Assembly (NCBI RefSeq): GCF_006227205.1
Contig: NZ_VCNG01000003.1
Span: 248,001-312,000 of the forward strand
Reading direction: 5' to 3'
Length of the DNA: 64,000 bases
Source of the DNA: Pseudomonas sp. ICMP22404
GTDB taxonomy: Bacteria > Pseudomonadota > Gammaproteobacteria > Pseudomonadales > Pseudomonadaceae
Shown here: positions 46,763-56,456 of the stretch, in pieces
How the letters are laid out: every line of letters starts with the position of its first letter
How positions within the stretch are numbered: position 1 is the first letter of the stretch
Notes under the pieces: generated by a model
Seen by the model: only the letters and a program-made list of their open reading frames with translations
Told to the model about the DNA's origin: nothing
The model's database searches: none
Made by a program: the position numbers and the translations under genes

Positions 46763-48169
46763 TTAACGTTGTTCGAGGGCCGCGGATGGCGCCGGGGCCG
46801 TCCGTTCCGGCATGGGGAAGCGCCAGGCGCAGGGCAAGGCCAACAGGATCAGCACGCCGGTGGCGATAAACACTTCGCTGACAGCACCCGAGGTTCGCAG
46901 CGCAGAACCCGCTTCGGCGCCCAGGCGCATTTCCAGCCAGAGCGAGGCGATCACGATGGCCAGCGACGACACGAGGCGCCGGGAGATGTTGTTCATCGCC
47001 GCGCCCTGGGTGACCATCGGCTCCGGCAAGGCGTTGAGCCCGGCGGTGGTCACCGGCATGTAGGAAAGCCCCAGCCCGGCACCACGCGCCATCATCAAGA
47101 CGAACACCGTGGCGAGGGTGGCCTGCGGGCCGAGCATGCCCAGGGCCAGGGTCGAGGCGCCGGTCAGCAACATGCCCACCGACACCACGGCCCGTGGCCC
47201 ATGCCGGTCGAGCAGCTTGCCGCCCATCTGGCCGAACAGGCTGGCGAATCCGGCGGTGCACAGCAGGGCAAACCCGGTCCAGATCGCGCTGTAGCCCAGC
47301 ACCATCTGCACCAGGAGCGGCACCAGCACCAGGCACTCGAACATGCCCACCGATTGCACCACGGCGATGATCACGCTCAGGCGGTAGCCGCGCAGGTTGA
47401 AGATCCGCAGGTTGAGCAGCGGCTCCGAACGGCTCAGCTCGACGCGCACGAAGGCGATCAGGCACAACGCGCCGGCCGTCAGCATTGCCAGGTTGAGCGG
47501 ATCCAGCAGGCCGTCGGCGTGGTGCAGGCGACTGGTGGCGACCATCAGCAAGCCAATGCCCGAGGCGATCAGCAGATACCCGGCGAAATCGAACGGCTTG
47601 CGCTCCGGCGGTTCGGAAGCCGGCAACACGCCCAATCCCAGGATCAGCGCCACCAGCCCGATGGGCACGTTCATCAGGAACAGCGAGCGCCAGCTGAACC
47701 ACTCCAGCAGCAGGCTGCCGCACAATGGCCCCACCGCCGGGGCGAGCATCACCACGGCACTCCACAGCCCCGTGACCCGCCCCCGCTCGTCCTTGGCATA
47801 CACCGAGAAAATGATTGCCAGGGACAACGGGATCATCAGCCCGCTGGCGATCCCCTGGACCACCCGCGCCGCAATCACCAGCACTATCGAGTCAGCCACC
47901 GCGCCCATCAGCGAACCGCCGATGAACAGCGCCACGCCCCACAAGTACAAGCGCTTGCGGCCGAGGCGCTGGCTCAGGAAGCTGGTCAGCGGCATGGTCA
48001 TGCCCATGGCGGTCATGAAACCCGCGACGATCCAGGTCGCCATCAGTGGTCCGATGGCGAACGCCGCCATGAACGCCGGTAACGCCGGGTTGAGCGAGCT
48101 GTTGTTGAGGCTGACCGTGAGGGTGCCCAGCATGACGTTGATCACCACCCAGTGACGCGGCACCGTCAC
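46763..48169 (-). CDS. yhcA: MFS exporter (DHA2 type), siderophore efflux
   Basis: 468 residues from the GTG at 48169, which overlaps the acsE stop as GTGA and has GGAG 7 bases upstream; the open frame to 48346 runs through acsE in another frame. About fourteen transmembrane segments, with the MFS motif SQRLGRKRLYLWGVALFIGGS (in parts) after the second. It is the major-facilitator gene found between acsE and acsC in achromobactin clusters and probably exports the finished siderophore across the inner membrane. Confidence 0.9.
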   Translation of the reverse strand: MTVPRHWVVINVMLGTLTVSLNNSSLNPALPAFMAAFAIGPLMATWIVAGFMTAMGMTMPLTSFLSQRLGRKRLYLWGVALFIGGSLMGAVADSIVLVIAARVVQGIASGLMIPLSLAIIFSVYAKDERGRVTGLWSAVVMLAPAVGPLCGSLLLEWFSWRSLFLMNVPIGLVALILGLGVLPASEPPERKPFDFAGYLLIASGIGLLMVATSRLHHADGLLDPLNLAMLTAGALCLIAFVRVELSRSEPLLNLRIFNLRGYRLSVIIAVVQSVGMFECLVLVPLLVQMVLGYSAIWTGFALLCTAGFASLFGQMGGKLLDRHGPRAVVSVGMLLTGASTLALGMLGPQATLATVFVLMMARGAGLGLSYMPVTTAGLNALPEPMVTQGAAMNNISRRLVSSLAIVIASLWLEMRLGAEAGSALRTSGAVSEVFIATGVLILLALPCAWRFPMPERTAPAPSAALEQR

Positions 48170-49377
48170 AACCGCGCTCCAGTCGCAGTGGCGCCGACAA
48201 ACTGTTGCAGCGGACGCGGATGACACAGGAAGTCCGCGTGGGAGATGTTGTAGCCATAGGCACCGGCCATGGGCAGTACCAACAGGTCCCCCACCTCGGC
48301 CCCTTGCAACTGGCGGCCGCGACTCAGTACATCCTTGGGCGTGCACAGCTGGCCGACCACGGTCCAGGCCTGCGCGGTGTCCGGCTGCGGCTTGCGCCGA
48401 CGTGGCAGGTGAATGACCGGATGATCGTGACTCTGGGCCGCCGGCAGACGGAACTGGTGGGTCCCCCCCCGACAGACCAGGAAGTGCTCGCCATGGCTGG
48501 TCTTGGTGTCCAGCACTTCGATCACGTAGTAACCACAGAATGCGCTGATGAAGCGGCCGGGCTCGAAGCGCACCACCGGTGGCTGCTCATGCTGCGCCAG
48601 GGACTTGCCCAGGTGCCGGCACAGACGCTGCCAATCGAAGCGCTGCCCGCTCAGGTAGTCGACACCAATGCCGCCGCCGACGTTCAGGTGGGTCGGCTGC
48701 TCATCCCCGGTCGCCAACGCCTTCCATTCGGTCCAGCGGTGCAGGTAGAAATCCAACAACTGCTCGTGACGTTCCACCGAGTTCTGATGGGACATCGCAT
48801 GCACATGGAAGCCTTTGAGGCTCAGGTGACTGAACGCTTGCACCCTTCGCACGGCTTCCGGCAGTTCCGCTTCGTCGATGCCAAAGGGCGTCGCGGTGCC
48901 GGCCATCGCCAGTTTGCTCGACAGGGTCGACGGCAACTGCGGGTTGATGCGGATGAACACCGGTTGGACGCGACCGGCCTGTTGCGCAAGACGTTGCAGG
49001 CGGTCGATTTCATTGAGGCTTTCCAAATGGATCGCCTCGACCCGGTTCTCCAGGGCGGCACGCAGATCCGAATCGAGTTTGCCCGGCCCGGAGAACACGT
49101 AGGGCTTACGCGTCGGGCATGCCACGACCCGCTCGATCTCACCGCCCGAGGAAATTTCGAATCCACTGACCAGGGGGGCCAGGGCCGCGAGCATCGGCGC
49201 TTCGCTGTTGGCCTTGATCGCGTAATACAGCTCCACACCGGCGGGCAACGCGGCCATGACGTCGCTGACATGACGGGTCAGCGCCTCAAGGTCATAGACA
49301 AACAGCGCCAGTGGGTCTTCGCTGGTGCGTCGGGCCGCATCAATGGCGGCCATCACTGCTTCAGGCAGATCACGCAT
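48166..49377 (-). CDS. acsE: PLP-dependent decarboxylase AcsE (O-citryl-L-serine decarboxylase)
   Basis: 403 residues, fold type III PLP decarboxylase related to diaminopimelate decarboxylase. Schiff-base Lys55 is in ELYYAIKANSEAP. Other landmarks are GFHVHAMSHQNSVERH, LNVGGGIGVDYL and the C-terminal PMAGAYGYNISHADFL. In achromobactin synthesis it decarboxylates O-citryl-L-serine made by AcsD to O-citryl-ethanolamine. It overlaps acsD by 8 bases and yhcA by 4, so coupled translation is likely. Confidence 0.92.
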   Translation of the reverse strand: MRDLPEAVMAAIDAARRTSEDPLALFVYDLEALTRHVSDVMAALPAGVELYYAIKANSEAPMLAALAPLVSGFEISSGGEIERVVACPTRKPYVFSGPGKLDSDLRAALENRVEAIHLESLNEIDRLQRLAQQAGRVQPVFIRINPQLPSTLSSKLAMAGTATPFGIDEAELPEAVRRVQAFSHLSLKGFHVHAMSHQNSVERHEQLLDFYLHRWTEWKALATGDEQPTHLNVGGGIGVDYLSGQRFDWQRLCRHLGKSLAQHEQPPVVRFEPGRFISAFCGYYVIEVLDTKTSHGEHFLVCRGGTHQFRLPAAQSHDHPVIHLPRRRKPQPDTAQAWTVVGQLCTPKDVLSRGRQLQGAEVGDLLVLPMAGAYGYNISHADFLCHPRPLQQFVGATATGARL

Positions 49378-51154
49378 AACGCACCTCCTCGCCCCAGGGC
49401 GAACGCAGGCTGACGTAACCGGCCTGACGATCGGCCTTGGCGGCCAGGCGCACCTTCAGATTGGTTTTGCAGGAAATCGATTCGCCGGCGATCAACGCGT
49501 CCAGTTCCGGCGCCGGCCGTACCAGTTCCTGACGAATGCTGCGCAGTTGACGCGCCACCCGTTCCCACATCAACGGGGCCAGGTGCGGACGCTCCCAGCT
49601 CAGGGCCAGCACCGCTTCCGACAGATTGTTGATCAGCAGGCAATAACTGATGCGACTCCAGCCCTGCTCACGGCTGTAGACCAGCGACTGGCGCACCCGG
49701 GGATGCAGGCCGACGTCAATGCCGGACATGCCCAGTTCCTCGGTCAGCTTGACCCCTTCGAAGTCCCGCAGCAGCAGTTGCTGTGGCTGGCCGTCGTCGT
49801 GAATCAGCACGCTGTTCTGCAGATGGGGTTCCATCACGACGCCGTGGTTGAAAAACAACGCCAGCACGGGACGCAGCAGCAGCGCCTGGTAGCGGTCGAA
49901 CCAGTCGAGCAATTGCCCGTCATCCAATGTCCGGCCGTTGAAACCTTGCAGGAATTCATGGACCAGCGGCTGGGAATGAATATCCCGAGCAAACAGCGTA
50001 CCGGCCATGATGCTCACGTCCGCGCCGCCGCGACGGCAGAAGTTCTCGCGCAGGATCGCGCCGGTCTGCTCGCGGAACCAGTGGCTGTCGGCTTCGCTCG
50101 CATGCTTGGGCGCCCAGCTCAACGAACCCGGCTCGGCCACGGTGGACAGGCCACCCAGGGTTTGCGGCTGGGTCTGCTGCAAGCGCTGGAACAACTGGTC
50201 GATAATCAGGGTGCTTTCCAGCTCATACCAGGCGTTCTTGCGCACACAGTTGGTGATGCGCACGTTCAACGAGCCCTTGATGAAATAGTCATGCCCTTCG
50301 ATGTACCAGGTGCGCATGGAGGCCGTCGGGCTGGCCAGCGCGCCAGTGGTGCCCAGGTCCCGCAGCTCGCCCAGTTCCAGTTGCTGTTGCACCCGCCGGT
50401 CCTGTACGAACAGCTGTGCCTGGACCGGGTGCAGGCAGATGATCGCCCGGTCCGGCCGGGCACGGCTCTGATCGGCAAATCCGGCCAGCACTTGCTCTTC
50501 GGTCAGCCCGTTGGCGGAGATCCGCAGTCCTTCGCGCGGGACCTCGTACAGGTGCAACGCTGTCCGGGCCTGGAACTCGGGAGCGTAGGTTTCCTGGGCC
50601 AGGTGGGCTGGCCAGAGCCGCGCCTTGGGCGCCGGATGATTCGGATGACCAAACCACAGCCCCTGCTCGCTGGCCAGGTAGTTGCTCAGTGGCGCCGGAC
50701 CATTACCGTCGATGTTGTGGGCGACGATGGCGGCGGTCAGGGACTGGCTTTGCAGCACCTGTTCGAGCAACTCCTCGTTGCTGGCGCGGGTCATGTGCTC
50801 ACAGGCGCCGAGCAGTTGCGCGACGAACTCGGGGAACGCCAGGTTGCTCCACGACGTATCGCCCTGACGCGCATACACGTCAGACAGGTAGCGATGGCTG
50901 CCAAGACGATCGCGACGATCCACCAGCACGAAGAACTGTTGACCGTTGGGCAGGCTGATGGTCAGGGGAATCCCCTTCGATTGCAGCCCTTCCAGATAAC
51001 TTCCAGGTGCAATGCCGCGCATATCCTGGGGCCAGTGATAATCCAGGCAGTTTTCCGGCAGCGCGAACTCCTTGATCAAACAATTGAGCAAGGCGCGAGT
51101 GCTCGCCAATTCGCTGACGCGGTGGGATAAAGCAGTACGATCGGGATATTGCAT
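49370..51154 (-). CDS. acsD: NIS siderophore synthetase AcsD (citrate:L-serine ligase)
   Basis: 594 residues from the ATG at 51154, which has a GAGGAG site 6 bases upstream; the open frame to 51250 adds unlikely residues. IucA/IucC motifs are AIICLHPVQAQLFVQD, IKGSLNVRITNCVRKN and VVMEPHLQNSVLIHDDGQPQQ (in parts). AcsD is the first enzyme of achromobactin assembly and forms O-citryl-L-serine by adenylating citrate. It is separated from the acsF frame by 173 bases, so a second promoter there is possible. Confidence 0.93.
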   Translation of the reverse strand: MQYPDRTALSHRVSELASTRALLNCLIKEFALPENCLDYHWPQDMRGIAPGSYLEGLQSKGIPLTISLPNGQQFFVLVDRRDRLGSHRYLSDVYARQGDTSWSNLAFPEFVAQLLGACEHMTRASNEELLEQVLQSQSLTAAIVAHNIDGNGPAPLSNYLASEQGLWFGHPNHPAPKARLWPAHLAQETYAPEFQARTALHLYEVPREGLRISANGLTEEQVLAGFADQSRARPDRAIICLHPVQAQLFVQDRRVQQQLELGELRDLGTTGALASPTASMRTWYIEGHDYFIKGSLNVRITNCVRKNAWYELESTLIIDQLFQRLQQTQPQTLGGLSTVAEPGSLSWAPKHASEADSHWFREQTGAILRENFCRRGGADVSIMAGTLFARDIHSQPLVHEFLQGFNGRTLDDGQLLDWFDRYQALLLRPVLALFFNHGVVMEPHLQNSVLIHDDGQPQQLLLRDFEGVKLTEELGMSGIDVGLHPRVRQSLVYSREQGWSRISYCLLINNLSEAVLALSWERPHLAPLMWERVARQLRSIRQELVRPAPELDALIAGESISCKTNLKVRLAAKADRQAGYVSLRSPWGEEVRYA

Positions 51155-51327
51155 AGTTGCTCCTCGTAACCTGCGGGTTACGGATGACTTCATGTCTGGG
51201 CAAGTTCGCTTTGTGTTCAGCGACAAGACAATAGGTGCCCGCCTTCCCAACTCTGGGAAATTTGTTTAATGCTGTTTAACCAGTGACTGATATGACTGAT
51301 ATAGCCACGTATATATCGAGTGGTTGT

Positions 51328-52703
51328 TTAATGGCGCTCTTGCGAAAGTGCAGCCTGCAACGCTTGTTCAAATCGTTCCATTGCCAGGGCACATTGCTCA
51401 TCGTCGATGATTAACGGCGGCAACAACCGGATCACGTTGCCCTGGCGCCCCCCTCGCTCCAGCAACAGTCCGTGGTCGAAGCAGTGTTTCTGAATGGCGA
51501 CGGCGAGGATGGGGTCGCCCGGGTAGCTGTTCAGGCGGTCGGGGGCCTGGCGCTCATCGACGATCTCGATGCCCAGCATCAGCCCACGCCCTCGCACCTG
51601 GCCGAGGGCCGGATAACGTTGCTGCAGCTCCACCAGTCGAGTCTTGAGCCAGGCGCCACGACGTGCGGCCTGGGCTGGCAGGTCCTGTTGCTGCAAGGCG
51701 TTGAGCGTCGCCAACCCCGTGGCCATGGCCATCTGGTTGCCCCGGAATGTCCCCGTGTGAGCGCCCGGCTGCCCGCATCGAACTCACGCTTGAGGCCCAG
51801 CACCGCCAGCGGCAATCCCCCTCCTACCGCCTTGGACATGACAATGATGTCCGGCTCGATCCCGGCGTGCTCGAAGGCGAACATCTTGCCGGTGCGACCA
51901 AAGCCCGCCTGAACTTCATCGATGATCAGCAGGATACCGTGCCGCTGGGTGACCTCGCGGATACGGCGCAACCATTGGGGCGGGGCGCAGTTGACGCCGC
52001 CCTCACCCTGCACCGCCTCGAGGATCACCGCCGCTGGCAGCGACACACCACTTTCCACATCCTCGATGAACTGGGTGAAGTAATAGCCCAGCGCTTCGAT
52101 CCCGGCTTCACCGCCGATGCCCAGCGGGCAGCGATACTCATGGGGGTACGGCATGAATTGCACGCCCGGCATCAAGGACGCCACAGCGTCTTTCGGCCCG
52201 GTGTTACCCGTCACCGACAACGCACCGTGGGTCATGCCGTGATAGCCGCCGCTGAAGCTGATGATGCTGCTGCGCCCGGTGAACGTCTTGGCCAGCTTGA
52301 GCGCCGCCTCTACCGCGTCCGCCCCGGACGGCCCGCAGAATTGCAGGCAATAGTCGCGTCCCTGCCCCGGCAGCAGGCTCAACAGCTTTTCACTGAAGGC
52401 GTCCTTCTGCGGTGTGGTGAGGTCCAGGGTGTGCATGGGCATGCCCGAGGAGATGAAGTAATCGATGCTGGCCATGACGTCAGGATGGTTATGCCCCAAT
52501 GCCAACGTCCCGGCCCCTGCCAGACAGTCGAGGTAGGTCTTGCCTTCCACGTCCGTCACCCAGACGCCATGGGCCTTGGCGATGGCCAGGGGCAACTTGC
52601 GCGGGTAACTGCGAACATTGGATTCGAACTGGCCTTGGCGGCGCAGATAATGTGCATTGTCCTTCTGCAAAGAATCGATGCGTACAGCGCTTTCATTCAA
52701 CAT
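51328..52703 (-). pseudogene. acsF: acsF, diaminobutyrate--2-oxoglutarate aminotransferase, interrupted by a one-base deletion
   Basis: Class III aminotransferase starting at the ATG at 52703 (AGGA upstream). The N-terminal 310 residues are intact, including [29 protein letters not shown] and Schiff-base Lys291 in [12 protein letters not shown]. After LKREFDA the frame goes wrong. The correct continuation, [20 protein letters not shown] and on to the end at 51328, is in the -1 frame. Inserting one base between 51773 and 51774 restores DAWQPG and a 458-residue enzyme of normal length. As written, the product would be truncated at 51579 with a wrong 64-residue tail. This could be a real mutation or a sequencing error. 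Function: diaminobutyrate supply for achromobactin. Confidence 0.85.
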
Positions 52704-53020
52704 GAGAATCAATCCTGATTAAGTCCCGATATGCAAATTATTCTCATTCGCTGATGAGTGCAATATTTAATTTCAAATAAATTGGGAATTTTTCGCGATC
52801 CATTTTTATTAAATGACGCGCAGGGGAAATTCACCGAAATGAATTGGAGTATTCAGGAATAAACATAGGGACAAGGCACTTTAATATCAGCACCGAAAGC
52901 AGTGTTAATCAGCTTTTATATCGAATTACAGGCCTCAAATAATTGCAGATTAATATCAACCAATATCAGAACGATATATAACAATAGGTAAATAGCTCCG
53001 TCCCTGGAGCTGTACACCGT
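52704..53020. other. AT-rich promoter region of the acs operon
   Basis: This 317-base gap lies between the acr receptor gene and acsF and is much more AT-rich than its surroundings. It contains a Fur-box candidate near acsF. Repeated AATATCA-like words occur at about 52960-52980 but form no clear operator. No protein-coding frame was seen. Confidence 0.6.
52732..52746 (-). promoter_or_regulatory. Candidate Fur box upstream of acsF
   Basis: On the minus strand the site reads TGAGAATAATTTGCA, matching the 7-1-7 Fur consensus TGATAATNATTATCA at 11 or more of 14 defined positions. It lies about 29 bases upstream of the acsF start. Iron repression of the acs operon is expected for a siderophore locus; the match alone is moderate. 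Confidence 0.5.
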
Positions 53021-55444
53021 TTAGAAATCCACGGTAGCCGACAGAAGGTAGGTGCGCGGGGTCGACAATGTCAGACCGGGCTCGCTGTCATCCGAAGCCC
53101 CGGCTGAACTCCAGTAGCGTTTGTCCGCCACGTTCTCGACGTTGGCACGCAGGGTGATGTTCTTTTCATCGACCTTGAAACCGTAACGTGCACCGACGTC
53201 GAAGCGTACCCAGGAATCGATTTCCTTGGTGTTGGACTGGTCCAGATACTGCGAGCTGGAATAGATGCCGCGGCTAGTCAGGGTCAGGCCCTGCACAGTC
53301 GGCACGTCCCACTCAGCGCCCAGATTGATGTTGTACTTCGGCGTGGCCGGCGCGCGGTTGCCGTCGTAAGTGCCGCCGGTGGTGTTGGTCAGCTCGCTGT
53401 CGATGTACATCACGCCACCTAGCAAGCGGGTGCCTTTGAGGGGTTCACCGAAGACGCTCAGTTCCACGCCGGTGTTTTCACGCTTGCCATTCGGACCGAA
53501 GACACGTGTCGTGGCGTCGGTCGCGTAGGCCGGCTGCTTGATCCGGAACAGAGCGGCAGTCAAGGCGAACGGACCGGCGTCGTACTTGGCCCCTACCTCG
53601 ACCTGGCGACTGATGAATGGCGGGAAAATCTCATCCTCGTTGATCGAGGTTGACGGCGCGATCTTGCCCTGGCTCAGGCCTTCCATGTAGTTGGCATACA
53701 GCGACAGTTTATCGGTGGCCTTGAACAGGATGCCGCCCGATGGCGAGACTTTTTCCTCATCATAGGCAGTTGCACCTTTGATCCCTGCGGTCCAGTCATC
53801 CACTTCCACCCGCTGCCAGCGGGCACCAAGGGTCAGCAGCAAGCGGTCATCGAAGAAACCCAGGGTATCGGATAGCGCCACGCCGCTGAAGTGATTCTCG
53901 GTGTAGACCTTGTCATCCTTGCGCGTAGGAGTACTTGGCGTCGTGGTTTCCACCGGGTCATACAGGTTGCTGCTGCCGTTGGCATAGCGGGCACCGCCGT
54001 TGGTGAAGTCCATGTAGAAATAGCTGGCGGCCAGGTTGACTTCATGACTTACCGGCCCGGTGTGGAACCAGTTGCGCACCCCGACATTGGCCGTACGGAC
54101 ACTTTCATCCCGAGAGAAATCACGGGGGGAAACAGTGAAATCGCCAGCATCATTGGTGATCGAAACATTATGCCGAAGAAAATCATGATGACTCTCACGC
54201 GCACCGACACCGCCGTATAGCATCGTTGAGTCACTGACATCGTACTCGGCGTTCACCATGCCGAAGGTGTCGTTGGTGCGTGCCTTGCTCCAGGGCTGGG
54301 CATAGTTGCTGCGCACATCGCTGGCATGGGGGACCTGTGCGTTGGCGCCGACCTGCACACGTTCCTGCGGCGCATCGGTATCGCGCTCGGTATGGCCGAT
54401 GTCCGTGGAGAGACGCAGCCGTTCGCCGCGAAAGTCCAGGCCAACCACCGCCATCTCGCGGTCCACGCTCTGGTGATCCCATTCGGTGTCGCCGGACTGC
54501 TTCACACCGTTGAAGCGAATGCCGAACTTGTTGTCTTCGCCAAAACGTCGGCCGACATCCACGGCACCGCCGAGCTGGTTGTTGGACGCGTAGCTGCCGG
54601 TGAACGAGGTGATGGGCTTGTCGGTGGCGTGCTTGGGCACCACGTTGATCCCGCCGCCTACGCTGCCTCGCGGCGAGATGCCGTTGATGAGCTGGCTCGG
54701 TCCCTTGAGGATGTCGACGCGTTCAGCCATTTCCATGTCGATCGTATAGGTCGGCAGGATGCCGTAGAGGCCGTTGTAGGCCACATCGCTGTTGAACAGA
54801 CTGAAACCGCGGATAGTGAACTGCTCATACCGCCCACCCGCCGGGTTGGTCGCACGCACCGAGGGGTCGCTGTTGACCAGGTCGCCCAGGGTTCGGGCCT
54901 GTTGGTTCTTGACGGTCTCGCTGGTGTAGGTGGTCATGCTGAACGGCGTTTCCATGAAGTCGCGAGAGCCCAGCAAGCCTTGGGAACCACGACGCGCGAC
55001 CTGGCCACCGGCGTACGCCTCGCCCTCCTCCGAACTGGCGGCGCCGAGGATCGAGGTGGGCGCCAGTTGCAGACTCCCCCCTTCCTGCGCCGGGGCCAGG
55101 ATGTAGGCCTGTTCACCCACCGATTGCAGTTGCAGGCCGGAGCCTTGCAACAACCGGGCAAACCCCTCCTCCACCCCATATTCGCCCGAGAGTCCGGCGC
55201 TGTTGCGACCACTCACCAGCGCCGGATCCACCGACAGGTTGACACCCGCCAACCCGGCGAAGCGGGTCAGTGCCGCGCTGAGGCTGCCGGCCGGCACCTG
55301 GTAGCTGCGCCGGGCCGCTTCTTCGGCATGGCTGGATGAGATGAAGAACGGGCTGGCGCTCAGGCTCAGCATGAGACTCAGGTTCAACAGCGGACGCCAG
55401 CCGGCAAGGGCCGGGCGAACATGCAAAGGGACTACTGCGGACAT
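53021..55444 (-). CDS. acr: TonB-dependent achromobactin receptor with signalling domain
   Basis: 807 residues from the ATG at 55444. A signal peptide ends around SSSHA|EEAARR. An STN signalling domain follows (about 48-120, SYQVPAGSLSAALTRFAGLA), then the TonB-dependent plug (PFSMTTYTSETVKNQQARTL, DILKGPSQLINGISPRGSVGG in parts) and a beta barrel ending in YLLSATVDF with the C-terminal phenylalanine. The STN domain and the FecI/FecR genes immediately upstream indicate cell-surface signalling on ferric-siderophore binding. The assignment to achromobactin is by the adjacent biosynthetic genes. The ribosome binding site is weak. Confidence 0.9.
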   Translation of the reverse strand: MSAVVPLHVRPALAGWRPLLNLSLMLSLSASPFFISSSHAEEAARRSYQVPAGSLSAALTRFAGLAGVNLSVDPALVSGRNSAGLSGEYGVEEGFARLLQGSGLQLQSVGEQAYILAPAQEGGSLQLAPTSILGAASSEEGEAYAGGQVARRGSQGLLGSRDFMETPFSMTTYTSETVKNQQARTLGDLVNSDPSVRATNPAGGRYEQFTIRGFSLFNSDVAYNGLYGILPTYTIDMEMAERVDILKGPSQLINGISPRGSVGGGINVVPKHATDKPITSFTGSYASNNQLGGAVDVGRRFGEDNKFGIRFNGVKQSGDTEWDHQSVDREMAVVGLDFRGERLRLSTDIGHTERDTDAPQERVQVGANAQVPHASDVRSNYAQPWSKARTNDTFGMVNAEYDVSDSTMLYGGVGARESHHDFLRHNVSITNDAGDFTVSPRDFSRDESVRTANVGVRNWFHTGPVSHEVNLAASYFYMDFTNGGARYANGSSNLYDPVETTTPSTPTRKDDKVYTENHFSGVALSDTLGFFDDRLLLTLGARWQRVEVDDWTAGIKGATAYDEEKVSPSGGILFKATDKLSLYANYMEGLSQGKIAPSTSINEDEIFPPFISRQVEVGAKYDAGPFALTAALFRIKQPAYATDATTRVFGPNGKRENTGVELSVFGEPLKGTRLLGGVMYIDSELTNTTGGTYDGNRAPATPKYNINLGAEWDVPTVQGLTLTSRGIYSSSQYLDQSNTKEIDSWVRFDVGARYGFKVDEKNITLRANVENVADKRYWSSAGASDDSEPGLTLSTPRTYLLSATVDF

Positions 55445-55511
55445 TGGAAGGAGCTCTCGTTTTTGTGCACTTGCCTTGAATGACAAGCGAGACAAAAAAA
55501 GGGGACAGGCT

Positions 55512-56456
55512 TCAGGCGATATTTTTTCGAAGCGTCAGAGTGACCCAATAACGGGTGCGCATCTGGATATCCAGGGGCAAGCTGGCCGAAAGTAAAGCGA
55601 GGACTTTGTCGGTGTTTTCCAGACGGAAACTGCCGGTTACCCGAAGCGACTCCAGGGCGTCGTCCCAGCGCAGCACACCCGGACGATAGCGGCCCAGCTC
55701 ACGGAGAAAGTCCCCCAGCGGCTGGTTCTGCGCCACGAGCACCCCGTCGCGCCAACCCGGTTGCGTGACGTCGAGCCCGACCACTGGCCCTGCGCCTGCT
55801 GCGTGGAGGCTGGCCTGCTGGCCCGCCTCCAGCCGCAGCACAGGTCCGTGCAACGGTTGCAGCTGTGCCGAACCGCTGACCACCGACACCCGGCAACCTT
55901 GCTCACCCAGGCGCACGCAGATTTCACCCTGGTTGACGGTAATCAGCCCATAGGGCGCCTGGACAGCCAAGGGCGTGACACCGCTGACCTTCAGGGCCAT
56001 TTCGCCCTGCACCAGCACCAGGCGCCGGGCCTTGAGGTCCAGGTTCACGGCGCTGTCGGTGTTCAGTTGCAAGAGGCTGCCATCGACCAGCGACCAGCTC
56101 CGCTGTTCGCCGGTGGCGGTGTGCAGATCGGCGCGCCAGGCGTCCAGTGGCAACGCCCGGCCCAGCATCCAGGCCGTTGGAACCAGCGCGGCGACACCCA
56201 GTGCGCGCTTGAGTACGGCACGCCGGGGCAAGGATGGACGATCCAGGGTCGCCATGCCCAGCGAAGGCGGTACCCCGGCGAAGCGCTGACGCAGTCGCTG
56301 GGCCTTCTGCCAGGCCGCTTCGTGGTGAGCGCTGCTGTCGCGCCAGCGTTGCAGGCCGGCGGAGTCGAACTCGTTGCCGCCGAACTCCATCAGGGTCAGC
56401 CAGCGGGCAGCCGCCCGGGCGACCTCCCGAGCCTCGGACGACGGGGCCGGACGCAT
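55512..56456 (-). CDS. FecR-type anti-sigma factor / signal transducer
   Basis: 314 residues; the start ATG at 56456 overlaps the sigma factor stop (TGATG). An N-terminal cytoplasmic sigma-binding domain (DUF4880-like, AREVARAAARWLTLMEFGG) is followed by one transmembrane helix (about 85-105, ALGVAALVPTAWMLGRAL) and a periplasmic FecR domain (ATGEQRSWSLVDGSLLQLN). The C-terminal part resembles an STN-binding domain. It should receive the signal from the STN domain of the adjacent receptor and control FecI activity. Confidence 0.9.
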   Translation of the reverse strand: MRPAPSSEAREVARAAARWLTLMEFGGNEFDSAGLQRWRDSSAHHEAAWQKAQRLRQRFAGVPPSLGMATLDRPSLPRRAVLKRALGVAALVPTAWMLGRALPLDAWRADLHTATGEQRSWSLVDGSLLQLNTDSAVNLDLKARRLVLVQGEMALKVSGVTPLAVQAPYGLITVNQGEICVRLGEQGCRVSVVSGSAQLQPLHGPVLRLEAGQQASLHAAGAGPVVGLDVTQPGWRDGVLVAQNQPLGDFLRELGRYRPGVLRWDDALESLRVTGSFRLENTDKVLALLSASLPLDIQMRTRYWVTLTLRKNIA

